Assembly (NCBI GenBank): GCA_905250025.1 | Contig: CAJNOJ010000207.1 | Coordinates: 1-64,000 of the forward strand | From: Adineta ricciae | Lineage: Eukaryota > Rotifera > Eurotatoria > Adinetida > Adinetidae | Length of the DNA stretch: 64,000 bases | Reading direction: 5' to 3' | Part shown: positions 39,096 to 51,380 of the stretch, in pieces | Layout: every line of letters starts with the position of its first letter | Position numbering within the stretch: position 1 is the stretch's first letter | Position numbers and translations under genes: made by a program | The notes under the pieces: generated by a model | What the model was told of the DNA's origin: nothing | The model's database searches: none | Seen by the model: only the letters and a program-made list of their open reading frames with translations

Positions 39096-41455
39096 CATAT
39101 ATTGCCTGTAATGAAAGAAAGAGAGAGGAAGGTCTCACATTTATTGTTCAGACAAGTGTTTGATTTCAAAATCTACCAATATTGTTGATAGTACTGTTGC
39201 CAAGCTTCGGCATTGTTAGCATTCGCTGCTGGATTTGCCCCGGCTGTTGATGGTGGCATTTGTGACTGAGGCGGAGCTAAAGAAGGATTGGACTGAGCTG
39301 AAAATCAGAGAAAAACAAGAGATAGCAAATTTGAGTATCAGCAGTGTGCAAATACTTACTATTTGCAATAGATGGTTTTCCACCTGTTTGAGAAGGATGA
39401 GGCATACCTGGATAGTGTTGGTTCGCAGATGGAGGAAGCGGCTGCCGATGAAAATCGTTATTATTGCCATAGAAAGGATTAGATGATTGAGCTGTGGGCA
39501 TATTTGGATTTGATTGACTACTTGCAGCGATAGATGCTAATGCTTGATTCATATAGGTATTGGGCCCTCCTTGTTGTGGTGGTGGTGGTTGTTGTTGTTG
39601 TTGTTGTTGATTACCCCAACCGAATGGCGGTGGTTGTTGAGCTTGAGGAGGCACTCCTTGTTGCGAAGAAAATGTTGACATCATCGGTGGGCGTGCTTGA
39701 CTAAATGTGGGGTTAGTTGGTTGATTAAAATAAAGTGGTGCAGTTGTAACGGTAACGTTTGGGAGAGAGAAATTTGGTTTTGTAAGAGGTTGATTATCAT
39801 CATAGTCATCCTGTCGATCACTGAATCGACTTGGGCGACCGTCGCTACGCGTATGAGGTTGTGAATAGGATGAATTATTTGAGTTTGGAGGATAGAAATC
39901 TGGTCGATTCGATACTGCTGGTGGGAGTAGACTGGGACGATTTTGTTGAGGCGGTCCCATTGGATCATAGTTTCCGTGTTGAAAACTTTCTTGAAAAGGT
40001 CGATTTTGAGATAGTGCTCCGTCATAATTTGGTCGTCCATTTCTGTTAAATGGATGATTATCTAAAATGAAATTGTAGTCTAGAATGAGTATTTCTAAAA
40101 CATCGATGGACTACCTGGTGGTAACTGTTCACTAGAATGATGATGATGATGATGATGGGGATTCATGTCTCGCTGACGATCATGAAAGCCACCTCTGTTA
40201 CCTCCACGTCCGCCTTCTCGACGATCATGCCGTGGCGGTTGGTTATTATCAGGACCAAAACGTGACTGATGTGGTTCACGTGAATTGTTATGGTGACCAG
40301 CACCCCGACCACCACGACCGAAATGATCGTTACCACCACCTCGTCCACCTCTTCCACCATTGCGACGATGATCATCTCCAAATGAATGATCATCTCGTGA
40401 GTGGCTATGTCGATCACGTGGTGAACGTGAACGATCTCTAAAACAAGGAATAAACGATGTCTTCGTTTTCGAACACTGATTTCGATGAAATTTTACCTGT
40501 TAAACGACGATGACCGATCAAAGCCACCCCGACCCGGTCGCTGTGAGTCTCGATCACGATATCGACCTTGGTTATCACGGTGAGATGAGTGATCTAAATA
40601 GACGATTGTATAAGTGGTTACATTAAAGAAGTCGAGAAACTTAATCATACCTGATCGTATACTAGAATTATCGTCACCATGATGATGATGTTCGTTATGA
40701 GTATCTGATGATTTGTTCATGTCAGACCCTGTAGGAGGCGTGTCTAGAATGAAATTTGAAAAAGGATAGATTTTCCATGTGTCTCTCAGAAGTAGATCTA
40801 CCTGAACTTTCAACTTGGACGGATAAGAGTGAAGGCAGAGAATTATTACTAGCATTGGATGGCAGTGCTGCTTTTTCACTACCAAAATCTAGCAATGAAG
40901 GTGGACCTTCACCCATAGTTGGCTTGTTTCCTAATGAACGATTTCGATCATCAGGGAATGAATCACGCCGACTAGCACCACCTCCACGTGGATATGGCAT
41001 TCTTCCTCGTCCTCCACCACCACCACGATTAAAATCACGATCGAACGGTCTTGATGGCTGTTGTTGTTCGACATCAAACAGGCTGGGCACTTTCGATTGA
41101 CCACTACGTTGATCGTCGTTCGGTCGATTGAACTGGTTGTGGTTGTTATTGAAGCGATCATGTTGATGGAAATCTCCACGTCCACCACGTGAACCGCCCC
41201 TATGACCAAATCCACCATCATGGCCTCCTCTTCCTCGCATTCCACCGCCTTCTCCACCCCTGCCTCTCATTCCAACACCACCGCCTCGACCATAACCGCC
41301 TCGATTGTCTTCAAATCGATGTGAGTGAAAATTACGATCCTAGAAAGAGATTTATTCGTCGATATCGAGTATATTGTCAGTGATTTTTAACTTACAAAAT
41401 CGTGCACATCGTCCATCAACGAAGGTGGACCACCGGAGCGATGATGAGACGACAT
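38568..41455 (-). CDS. RGG/prion-like RNA-associated protein with repeated PSLxD motifs
   Basis: Ten exons in phase (41455-41396, 41339-40802, 40743-40651, 40593-40497, 40437-40115, 40061-39360, 39297-39177, 39105-39008, 38947-38860, 38799-38568) encode 783 residues. There is no RRM or KH domain that I can see. The N-terminal third is full of RGG and RGRGG boxes, with a short motif repeated four times: PPSLMDD (10-16), VPSLFDV (104-110), PPSLLDF (166-172) and LPSLLSV (188-194). The middle has an arginine/serine and histidine-rich RGG block, and the C-terminal half is P/Q/N-rich with polyQ runs and spaced W/Y units such as AEAWQQYYQQYW. This composition is typical of mRNP-granule proteins that bind RNA through RGG boxes and phase separate. 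The family is unrecognised and the function is inferred from composition only. Confidence 0.8.
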
Positions 41456-41951
41456 GACGAACAGTTACTTGCTTGAAAACTAAAAAGAAATTGATAACTA
41501 TATATTTATTCAAGTATACTTTTCTGTCAGCTATCCTATCCTAAACTATTGACATGCGTTATAAGACAGTAGAGGAAATTATGCAAAGGACATATCGAGG
41601 GAGGATAGAAGTCTTATCACATGTTTCTACGTATTTTATAGTTTGTACAACATCGAATAATATGTACACAATTATTTCTACGCGAGATAATAAACTGCGA
41701 ATGCAACGATCCACGTATTTTAAAATATAATTTCGTTTAAATTGAGAGATATCAACGAATTATATTTAGTATGCGGTTATTAATATTCATTGGGTGAATC
41801 AATGATATAGGATGAATACGGATATTAAGAAGAAAAAAGTAGCATTCGCAATTATATTCTATTTTAAGAAGCGATTAAATCAATTAAACCAGATGGATTA
41901 TCCTTATTAATCACTTATGCTGTTATCAGACAGGTGTGTAGCACAGGAAAA

Positions 41952-41986
41952 CAAGGAATTTCAAGGATATATAACAAAATTCCTTG
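41952..41986. repeat. Inverted repeat, 10-bp arms
   Basis: The arms caaggaattt and aaattccttg are perfect complements separated by 15 bases. The stem is short and AT-rich, so it may be chance or a protein-binding dyad. Confidence 0.45.
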
Positions 41987-42220
41987 CGAAGCAACTTGAT
42001 AAGTGCGTACAATCCACGATTGATTATATGTGTATAGTGATTTTATCGGTGGATTTTGAGCTCTTATACCTTAAAACAAGTATGGATAATTTAAAATAGT
42101 CTGAAAGGATGAAATTATTTCTAAAATAATCTAAAAATATTAGATAAGAAATCTTTTTTTCTACATATAAGATAGGAACAAAAGATTTGTTTTCTATTAC
42201 CAATATTGACAAACAACTAT

Positions 42221-42260
42221 ATGCAAATGCACTGATTGGTTGGTGTTTTCGTCCAATCAG
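42221..42260. promoter_or_regulatory. Octamer ATGCAAAT and inverted CCAAT-box pair
   Basis: ATGCAAAT (42221-42228, POU-factor octamer) is followed by CTGATTGG (42232-42239) and, 13 bases on, its exact complement CCAATCAG (42253-42260). Two CCAAT boxes in opposite orientation are a common NF-Y arrangement. The cluster lies about 285 bp before the RPS13 ATG and could serve RPS13, the divergent RGG gene, or both. Confidence 0.4.
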
Positions 42261-42543
42261 AATATATCATGACTTTCCTCATTTAAAAAATGAAATAGGG
42301 GATTAATTTAAAAAACTAGAATTTTATAATTATTTTCTTCGTGAATTTAAATGAAAATAAATCTTTTTCAATATTCTTTCATTCTTTTTCCAATCGGAGG
42401 CCAAAGTGAATTCAATAGGGCCATATTATTTATTTATTATTTCTCTTTCAAAGAAATAACCATTCACGTCCATTTTTGACCAACAAGTCACATACATTTT
42501 CTCTTTCTAGATCTCCAGTCGTTCGTGACACAAAACCATCAAC

Positions 42544-43164
42544 ATGGGTCGTATGCATGCTCCTGGGTATGTCATTTCCATTGAGTTTTGACAAATCGAA
42601 CTCAGCATTTTTCTTTCAGCAAGGGTATTTCAGATTCTGCTTTACCCTACAAACGAACTGTACCATCCGTAAGTTCTCACAAAGGACTTCTTCGTTCAGC
42701 ACACGTTAGTTGCCTATTTTTTTTTAGTGGTTGAAATTAACATCCGAAGATGTTGTTGATCAAATTTGCAAATTGGCGAAGAAAGGTTTAACACCATCAC
42801 AAATCGGTAAAACTAAATGAGTGTTTTTCGGATTGACGAGAAAGAATTTCATCATATAGGTGTCATTCTTCGTGATTCACATGGTGTTGCTCAAACACGT
42901 TTTGTTACTGGAAACAAAATCTTACGTATCATGAAAGCAAAAGGTCTTGCACCAAGCAAACCAGAAGATTTACATCACTTGATTAAGAAAGCTGTTGCTA
43001 TTCGTAAACATTTGGAACGTAATCGCAAAGACAAAGATTCCAAATTCCGTTTGATTCTTGTCGAAAGCCGTATCCATCGTTTGGCACGATACTACAAAAC
43101 CAAGAACGTCCTTCCATCAACATGGAAATACGAATCATCAACAGCCGCTGCTCTTCTTGCTTAA
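42544..43164 (+). CDS. RPS13: 40S ribosomal protein S13 (uS15)
   Basis: Four exons (42544-42566, 42620-42668, 42728-42806, 42860-43164) encode exactly 151 residues, the standard eukaryotic length. Seen: [20 protein letters not shown] at the start, the [21 protein letters not shown] block and the [22 protein letters not shown] end, all highly conserved. uS15 binds 18S rRNA in the central domain of the small subunit. A pyrimidine stretch ending in AG about 30 bases before the ATG may be a TOP-like element or splice acceptor. AATAAA at 43222-43227 ends the transcript only about 105 bp before the importin beta ATG. Confidence 0.98.
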
Positions 43165-43221
43165 AATAATATAACATCGTTGTTTTGCTCATTTTAATAT
43201 GAGAAAGAAAGAAAAAATAAG

Positions 43222-43227
43222 AATAAA
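43222..43227 (+). promoter_or_regulatory. Polyadenylation signal of RPS13
   Basis: AATAAA 58 bp past the RPS13 stop. The following 105 bp to the importin beta ATG include a T-rich stretch and a TCAG just before the start codon. Confidence 0.6.
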
Positions 43228-43332
43228 GATAATAAAAAGAGAGCATGTTTACAATAGAAACACATGTTTCATTTAGATTCGTATGTTTCTAGATTGATTT
43301 TTAAGATTTTTCTTTTTAATTAAATCAGTGCG

Positions 43333-46300
43333 ATGGCCGCACAAGACCTCATCAATATTCTCGAGCGAACAGCCACCGGATGTATGTGTACAGATAGATT
43401 TATCATTTGAATCACCGACTCGGACTCTTTTTTAGCTCAAGCCGATTTGGAGAATGCCCGAAATTTTCTTGCTAAAGCAGCCGAACAAAACTTGCCCGAA
43501 CTGTTAAAACAACTTTCTGATATTTTAAATACGACCACAAATAATCCAACAGCACGCACACAAGCAGGTAAGGAAATACTTACGTGTTCGTGCACTTGTT
43601 CATGACGATTTCGCTTCTTGTAGCATTACAACTTAAAAATGCACTCTATTCACGAGATAATATAGAAGCTTTTCGAGAACGATGGCTTCGCATACCCGAC
43701 GATATCAGAGCACACGTGAAAAATAACGTAAGAGACCAAAGGATTCTTTGAAAACATCTAATCCTCTACTCAATTCAGTGTTTCAATGCGCTCGGTACTG
43801 AAACGTCCAAACCATCACAAGCAGCTCAATGTGTCGGTTATATCGCTTGCGCCGAATTGCCGCGAGGCCAATGGCGAGATTTAATCGGTAGGACTTTCCA
43901 CTAGAATTATCTTCGATAGCACTTATCATACATTTAGAACGGTTGGTTGCTAATGTGACGACGGTCGGTAGACCTGATAACATCCGTGAAGCAAGTTTGG
44001 AAGCACTTGGTTATATATGTCAAGATATTGTAAGTTGATTTTGGGTATCAGACTTTGCTTACTGATGGATATTTTCAGGAACAAAAGGTACTTGAACCTC
44101 AGAGTAATGTTATTCTAACTGCACTTGTATATGGCATGCGTAAAGAAGAAACGAACGATCATGTACGTCTTGCTGCAACAACAGCCATGTTGAATTCGTT
44201 GGAATTTACTAAAAACAATTTCCAAAATGATGTATGATTCAGCTAGAAGTATTGAGTACGTCTAATTTTTCTCTGTTGTCTTCTTTCAATAGAGTGAACG
44301 ACATTACATTATGCAAGTTGTATGCGAAGCCACACAATCAACCAATTTAAAGGTAAATTCGATATTTTCATTCCCGGAACCTTTCATCTTCAATTTACAT
44401 TTTTTTCTACTTTAGATTCAAGTTGCAGCTTTGCAGAATCTCGTTAGAATTCTGAGCTTATATTATGACTACATGGAATACTACATGGGTCCTGCATTAT
44501 TTGCGGTAAGATGCCGTACTCTTAATTGAAGTTCTTTCGCATTACCTTCGTTCTTTGTAGATTACTATGGATGCAATGAAATCCACCCATGATGAAATAG
44601 CTTTACAAGGTATTGAATTTTGGTCGAACGTCTGTGACGAAGAGTACGAATTACAATTAGATCAACAAGAAGTAAGTAATCTCCAGTTAAATCTAATATT
44701 TAATTCAATTTTTCTGTGTTCAAAGGCACAGGAACAAAATCGTCAACCAGAACGAACAAGTCGTTACTATGCACGCGGTGCGTTACCATACTTAGTACCC
44801 GTTTTATTACAACGTTTAACTATGCAAGAAGAAGCAGACGACGATGACGATTGGAATCCATGTAAAGCTGCTGGCGTCTGTTTGATGTTATTGGCTAATT
44901 GCGCCGAAAACACAATTATTCAATACGTCTTTCCATTTGTCAGTGAAAATATCAAACACGCCAATTGGCAACATCGTGAAGCAGCGGTCATGGCGTTTGG
45001 TTCGATGTTAGAAGGGCCTGATGTGGCAAGCATAAAACCAATTGCTGAACAAGCAGTACCGTTTTTGCTTGAATTATTACGCGACCCAAATGTTGCTGTA
45101 CGTGATACAACAGCGTGGACAATTGGACGCATTTTTGAATTCGTTTCACAAGCTGTAATGACTCCGGAATTAATTCGAGCGATTGGCAATGCATTAGTCA
45201 ATGGTTTGGGAGATGTTCCACGTGTTGCAACGAATATTTGTTGGGTAGGAAAAACGAAATTTCCCCGTTTGAGCTTGTAAAAAAGTCTACTTTCTGGTTT
45301 TAGTCATTTTCGAGCTTAGCTCGTGCTGCATATGAACATGCTGAATGTCCAGATGATGATGATACACCAAATACCTATTTATTATCACAATTTTTCGATG
45401 AAATCGTTCACAAACTCATTGAAACAACAGATAGGTACGTATATCTTGCCCAGAAATCACTGCTAAATTCTCGTCCTGTCGTTTTACAGACCAGATGGTA
45501 ACCAATCTAATTTACGTAATGCCGCTTATGAAGCGTTGATGGAAATGATTCGTCACAGTCCCAAAGATTGCTACAGTACTGTTCAAAAGACCACAGTGAC
45601 TGTACTTGATCGATTAAATCGAGTCATATCAGTCGAAAGTCATGCAGCTAATCCAAACGACAGAGTACAAATTAGCGATCTTCAATCATTACTTTGTGCG
45701 ACACTTCAAGTAAGACAAGCATGACAAAACGTGTTTTCAAAAAACTATTTTTATGAACTATTTAGAGTGTACTTCGTAAAATGCATCCAAATGATGCTCC
45801 ACTCATATCAGATCCAATTATGCAAGCTTTGTTACAAATGCTCAAAGCAAGTAGTGGAAAGACAAGTGTTGTGCAAGAAGATGCACTTGTCGCGATCGGC
45901 ACTCTAGTTGAAGGTTTGTGCTTACAAAAGACTTTCAACAGAACCGGTAACTGTGTATTTATTTTCAGTATTGGGGGTCAATTTTCTCAAATACATCGAT
46001 CATGTCCTTCCATTTCTTTATGAAGCATTAAATAACCATGCTGAATATCAGATATGCGCAGCTGCTGTTGGCGTTGTTGGAGATTTAAGTCGCTCGTTAC
46101 TTGATAAGTTAGCTCCGTATTGCGATCTAATAATGACTCATTTGCTTACTTGTCTCGGTGTAAGTGAAACGAAAGTATCCGGGCATTCTATATCACTCTC
46201 CATTGACTTATTTAGGATGATAGATTACATCGTTCCGTCAAACCTCAAATTTTAAGTACATTCGGTGATATTGCTCTAGCCATCGGTGGTTATTTCAAAA

Positions 46301-46755
46301 AATATCTGGAACACGTTTTAAATACTCTTAGTCAAGCATGTCGTGCTCAAGTTTCGAAAACAGATTACGATATGATCGATTACCTGAATGAACTACACGA
46401 AGGTTGCTTATCTGCATACACGGGTATTATCCAAGGTCTCCGCAATTCAGCAGCAACAACCGGTGATTCTTCGGCTGCACTGGCCGAATTAGAATTAGTC
46501 ACGGCACAATTACCATTTATGGTGCAATTCATCGAAACCATAGCACGTGATCAAAACAAATCGGATTCAATCTTGGGTGCAGCTATCGGTTTAATTGGTG
46601 ATCTTGTTACATCTTATGGCCGACAGATACTTCCGTATGTTGAAAGAGAAGCAATTGAGAAATTATTAGTCGAAGGCAAACGATCCAAAGTAATGAAAAC
46701 GAAAACGTTAGCAACATGGGCAACGAAAGAAATACGAAAGATCAAAAACAATTGA
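43333..46755 (+). CDS. KPNB1: Importin subunit beta-1 (karyopherin beta 1)
   Basis: Fifteen exons chain in phase from 43333 to 46755 and give 882 residues (human KPNB1 is 876). The N-terminus [41 protein letters not shown], the acidic loop [23 protein letters not shown] between HEAT repeats, and [20 protein letters not shown] are diagnostic. It carries importin-alpha-bound and direct cargo through nuclear pores and is released by RanGTP. The protein is made of HEAT repeats along its whole length; the acidic loop near the eighth repeat is intact. It lies 168 bp after RPS13 on the same strand. Confidence 0.97.
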
Positions 46756-49461
46756 ACATATTTATGATGGTTTATATATAAATAACAAAAGAGAGATATC
46801 CAAACCTTTCAAGTTTCTGTGCGTGTGTTGTGTGTGAGGAGAGAATGTGATGGTGCGGTGAGATATTTCTTTCTCTTTCTTTCCCTTTTTTCTTTTCCTT
46901 CTCTGTTAAACAGACATATCTTTCTCTTTCATTACATTAGGTAAATTCTTGTACGATTTATTCTGGTTAGATGCGACATGTACTACACTAAAAGAAGATG
47001 ACGCTGGTCGTACTTTTTTGTCTCTGTGATCTTTCTTTTTCTCTGCTTATGTTAGAAGAAGGGTTTCTTTTTTTTTCGTCAAACGTACCGGTGGTTTATT
47101 TTTTTGTCTTTTTTCCCTCTTATCATTCTCGAATCTCCCTGTGTTCTTTATTTTTTTTTCTCTTCTTTCTCATTCACCAAACTAGTTCATTAAGTGATCG
47201 CCATTCATCATTTTTCTTTTACTTTAACTCTTTTTCTTCTACTTATATGTGTGCTGCTGGTGCTGTGAATTGCGTGTGAGTGTGAGTGGCGCGAATGGTC
47301 ATTCTCTCTTGTGAGTCTATTTTCGTCCTGAAATAAAAACGTTCATACTAATTGATTTTAAGCATGAAACAATTCACTGATCTTCATGAACCCGCATCGT
47401 ACTCCGAAAGAGTCAAATTCTACATCTTCCGACGCCAACTCATGTGCATTTTATCGAATTTCTCAGGCATATGAAAATCTATATTGAAGGCCAACGTTAG
47501 CTCCTCTTCTCGCTGAAGTTTCTCTCATTCTGATTACACTATCGATAGAATCTGATTAGGTTTGACAAGCAGAATCTCGTATCCTGTACAGAACTATATT
47601 TCGAATTACAGTAGCTATTATTATTCTCCGCTAAAGTACAAATCACATACAATCAAATGAAGAAAATTGAACTGACGAAATCATTGGTATAGCAAAGAAC
47701 ATATGAAATCATGTTTTGTCAACCGAACAATCTTCGTTCTTTTTTACGGATGGATGAATCTATTTGTCGAATTTGGGAAACTGTCGCATTCTAATAGAGT
47801 TTCAGAGCATGTCTATGAGCCCAAAGACGACGACAGCACGATGATCACATAAAGTAATGACTAAGTTAATTACAAGATCATTTCCTTATGTAAAATATCA
47901 TCTAAGAGCATTGATCCTCCTACTTCTACTCGGTTTCGTATGAGTATTCTTTATATATATTGTTGATCATTAAGTGACAATCAAAGAAAATTAGTTAATT
48001 CAATCTCGAAAGAGATCGAATCTTCTTCTTTTCTTTATCAAAAGATCTATGAATTCTGTTATTCCGTCTGATCACCCCAACAAAACCGTGTAAGTTGATC
48101 CATGAACCGTCCCACTAAGTTCAAACAAAAATTCTCTCTCGGAAATCTAGTTTATTTGCGTACAAATGTCAGTAGCTACATAAATGAATCAAGCGTTTTC
48201 TCGTTTCACTCTACTTATACTATATAAATGCCATTAACTAAATCTCTACTTGATATTCCAGACCTATTACAGAAAACACGATTACAGTTGAGAAATAAAA
48301 TGTCTAATATAGCATGACAACAATGACTAGATGTAATTCAGTGCAAAACTAATGCTCGATATAACCCTAAAGAGAATTATGTTTTTGATGTTCACTTGGA
48401 AAATCAATTTTTCTCCTCGTTCAGTTGGTCGTGCGTAATCACATCATACAGGGACTTATCATCATGCAACTAATCGTCTAGGAGCTCCTTTTTTTCACTT
48501 CCAGATATTAACATTCATTTGCGGTGTCTGTTTTTGGTCGAAAAAGTCCGTTTGTTCAGCGTACGGATAGAAAAATATCTTTTTCCGGATTACTACTTCC
48601 TGAGAACATAGGTTATCGAGACCGAAAACTTCTTTTATTCTATTTTGAAACATAGTATAGCATGCTTATGTAATAATTGTCTATTAAAAATATAATCAAT
48701 CCTAATGTACTTCCTTGTTATAGTTTGATTTGAAATTATGTGTAATTGTAAAAAAATATAATGCAATAAGGTAAGCATGTATCGATACTGTAGACATTTA
48801 CTGAACGAGAAAACCATTCAAAAGTAGTGAAAGACAAATGCATTTGGAAATCATCGTTTCTCATGTAGACAAAGTATCATTCTTAACACTGCCCATTATC
48901 TAAAAGCAACGTTTTTTTTTAAGTAAATTAAGGTCTTAATATGCCACTATCAGTCAGTATCATCATCCTGATTGTACCCTCGATTGTTTTTTGTTCTATC
49001 AGAATTAGTATTGATGCTGGGGTTAACTTCCATGTCAGTGCATCTATACTAGCGTAAAATGTCACTTGTCTATTCCTTCATCTGTCTTAACGTGCGATTT
49101 CAGTGGTTAGGAGAGTGATACTTTTCCGACAAGAATTGCGAATTTTTTTACATGAGAATTAACGAAAGCAATCGTTCCCTGAGGATAGAAAGCTTTTGTC
49201 CAATAGAAATGATGTTAATTTGAATAATTTAACAATGAAACAGTTCCGTTAACACATCAAACGAGAAATTACATATGCATCTCTTGATCGTCAGTTCTTT
49301 TTTTCAAAGTAATTTGATGGAAATAAAAAGAAAGAGACGCAGGAAAAGTCATTTCGATAATAACATTTTCTCATTTTGTTTCAGATAGTTGACATATACA
49401 CATTCAACCAATTAGAACCGTGATTCAGATTTAAGACCATGATTGATATGAAATTGATCTT
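46756..49461. other. Intergenic, no gene seen; pyrimidine-rich start
   Basis: About 2.7 kb. The part 46860-47230 is strongly CT-rich on the plus strand (long TTTCTTTC-like stretches) and probably includes the importin 3' UTR. The rest is AT-rich with short, unlinked frames only. Confidence 0.5.
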
Positions 49462-51380
49462 ATGTATTCGATAAAAATAGCGTGGAATCAATATTATAAT
49501 CCATCCGTTATCAATTTCCTGTTCGCAAGTTTTCTATATCTATCTATATATGATCGAAAATACAATTCAGTTGTTGCAGCTGTCACACTTCCATCTCGGG
49601 CATCGATGGTGACGAATGCTAGGCATAACATTACTCGTAGTATGCCTGATGAGCAACGTCTTTTCTATACGTTAATGAATGGCTATGAAAGAGCGGTGAG
49701 ACCAACTAAGAAAGCTTCGGATGCTATCGTTGTCAAACTAGGTATAACATTAACACAGATTATGGACATTGTAAGTCATCAGATGAGACCGTCTTAGGCT
49801 AAGTTTATTTTGTATACAAATCTATAGGATGAACGTAATCAAATAATGACAACTAATATTTGGCTTGATCAAGTATGAGTAAATCTGTGATTAACTTTCA
49901 AATAGTTTGTAAAAATGTTTATTCGAGGAATGGACAGATGAATTACTAACATGGAATCCATCAGATTTCGGTGGCTTGAAGAAGATTCGAATACCCTGTC
50001 GATACATCTGGTTGCCTGATATCGTGTTATATAATTCAGCTGATGATTATACACAAGGGTATATGCAATCGTTGGCAATGATCAGTTATGATGGAACTGT
50101 CTTTTGGCCTCCGATTGTGAAGTTTCGATCAACTTGTAAAATTGGAATAACCTGGTAAAAAGATTTTCGTAGAAATTGTAGAAGACAATGTATGCATCAT
50201 TGTGTTCAAATAGGTTTCCATTTGATGATCAATTATGCTTTTTAAAATTTGGTTCATGGACCTACGATTCCACACAAGTCATCCTAACAAATCGTTCGGA
50301 AAATGTTGATATGTTAAATTATGTTGACAATGGTAAATTCTATTGAAATATCCTTCTTTCTACTGAATTCAATCGATTTAATTTTGCTAGGCGAATGGAA
50401 ATTGTTATCATCATGGACTATTCTATCTCGATTAACATATCCATGTTGTGATGAGTCGTATTTCGATTTGAAATTCTATTTCCATATACGACGTCGAACA
50501 TTATATTATACGTACAATGTTATTATACCTTGTATCATGTTGTCGATCCTCACGTGTCTAACGTTCTATTTACCGACAGAATCAGGTGAAAAAGTATCTT
50601 TAGGACTAACCGTTCTTCTCGCTTTTTCGGTTTTCATGTTATTGATTGCTGAATCGATGCCAGCGACGAGTGAATACATTCCGCTAATCAGTAATATCAT
50701 TGATGTGATACAAATTTGAAAAAACAACTTCTAGTTTGTTTTCTTTAGGTATTTATTTTACATTAGTCATGAGCTTAACGAGTTTATCTGTTTTACTAGC
50801 TGTTATTATACTTAACGTTCATTTATATGGTTCATCGTTAAAACCAGTTCCGACACGATTGCGGCGTATATTATTTTCTCGTTTTGCACCTTTTTTACGT
50901 GTTAAATTACATCGCGGATCGAAACTAGATAATCAAAAAGATCCTCAACAATCCACAGTTAAAATTCCTCGACGCGCAACAACTATTTACAATGCGATAT
51001 TCTTGAATGAAAACGATCTTGCCACTCATGGCCAACAAAATCTTTCGCATACATTTCAATCATCAACATTGAGTGAAAATAATCTACATCCAGATGCATC
51101 GGCACTATCTAACCTTCAATCATCACCACAATCATTAAATGAATGTAAACGACTTCTCACTGAAATGAATCGTTTAATTCTTCGTCCAACTGAAGCACAA
51201 GAAGAAGATGTGATCGTACGAGATTGGCAAAATGTTGCTTTGATTCTCGATCGTTGTCTATTTATTCTCTATATCTTATTAACTAGTTTACTGACTATCG
51301 GAACACTTATATTAGCTCCACTACTAAAATATGTACCTGAGGCACCGAACTATCACCAGATAAATATAACAAAGAACTAA
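49462..51380 (+). CDS. Nicotinic acetylcholine receptor alpha-like subunit (Cys-loop ligand-gated channel)
   Basis: Six exons (49462-49770, 49828-49872, 49928-50154, 50214-50332, 50391-50690, 50749-51380) encode 543 residues. Seen: IWLDQEWTDELLTWNP and CRYIWLPDIVLYNSAD of the agonist-binding domain; the Cys-loop CKIGITWFPFDDQLC (188-202); the vicinal pair YPCC (Cys252-Cys253), which defines alpha-type subunits; M1 after YTYNVIIPC; M2 GEKVSLGLTVLLAFSVFMLLIAE, of cation-selective type; M3; a cytoplasmic loop of about 160 residues; and M4. The signal peptide is not clear: the hydrophobic VINFLFASFLYL segment near residues 17-28 may be it, or an upstream exon may be missing. Acetylcholine is the likely ligand. 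Many lophotrochozoans carry large families of these, so the exact subtype cannot be named. Confidence 0.93.

Larger units (their letters stand above)
41456..42543. other. Divergent intergenic region upstream of RPS13
   Basis: About 1.1 kb of very AT-rich DNA between the divergent RGG gene and RPS13. It holds an inverted repeat (41952-41986) and an inverted pair of CCAAT boxes with an octamer next to it (42221-42260), listed separately. Confidence 0.55.

Noticed and set aside
40163..40441. Open frames on both strands in the RGG gene
   Set aside because: Shadows of the repetitive GGN/CAN codons of the RGG and histidine-rich exon.
46998..47279. 93-codon frame rich in Phe, Leu and Ser
   Set aside because: It is a translation of the CT-rich tract, with biased composition and no support.
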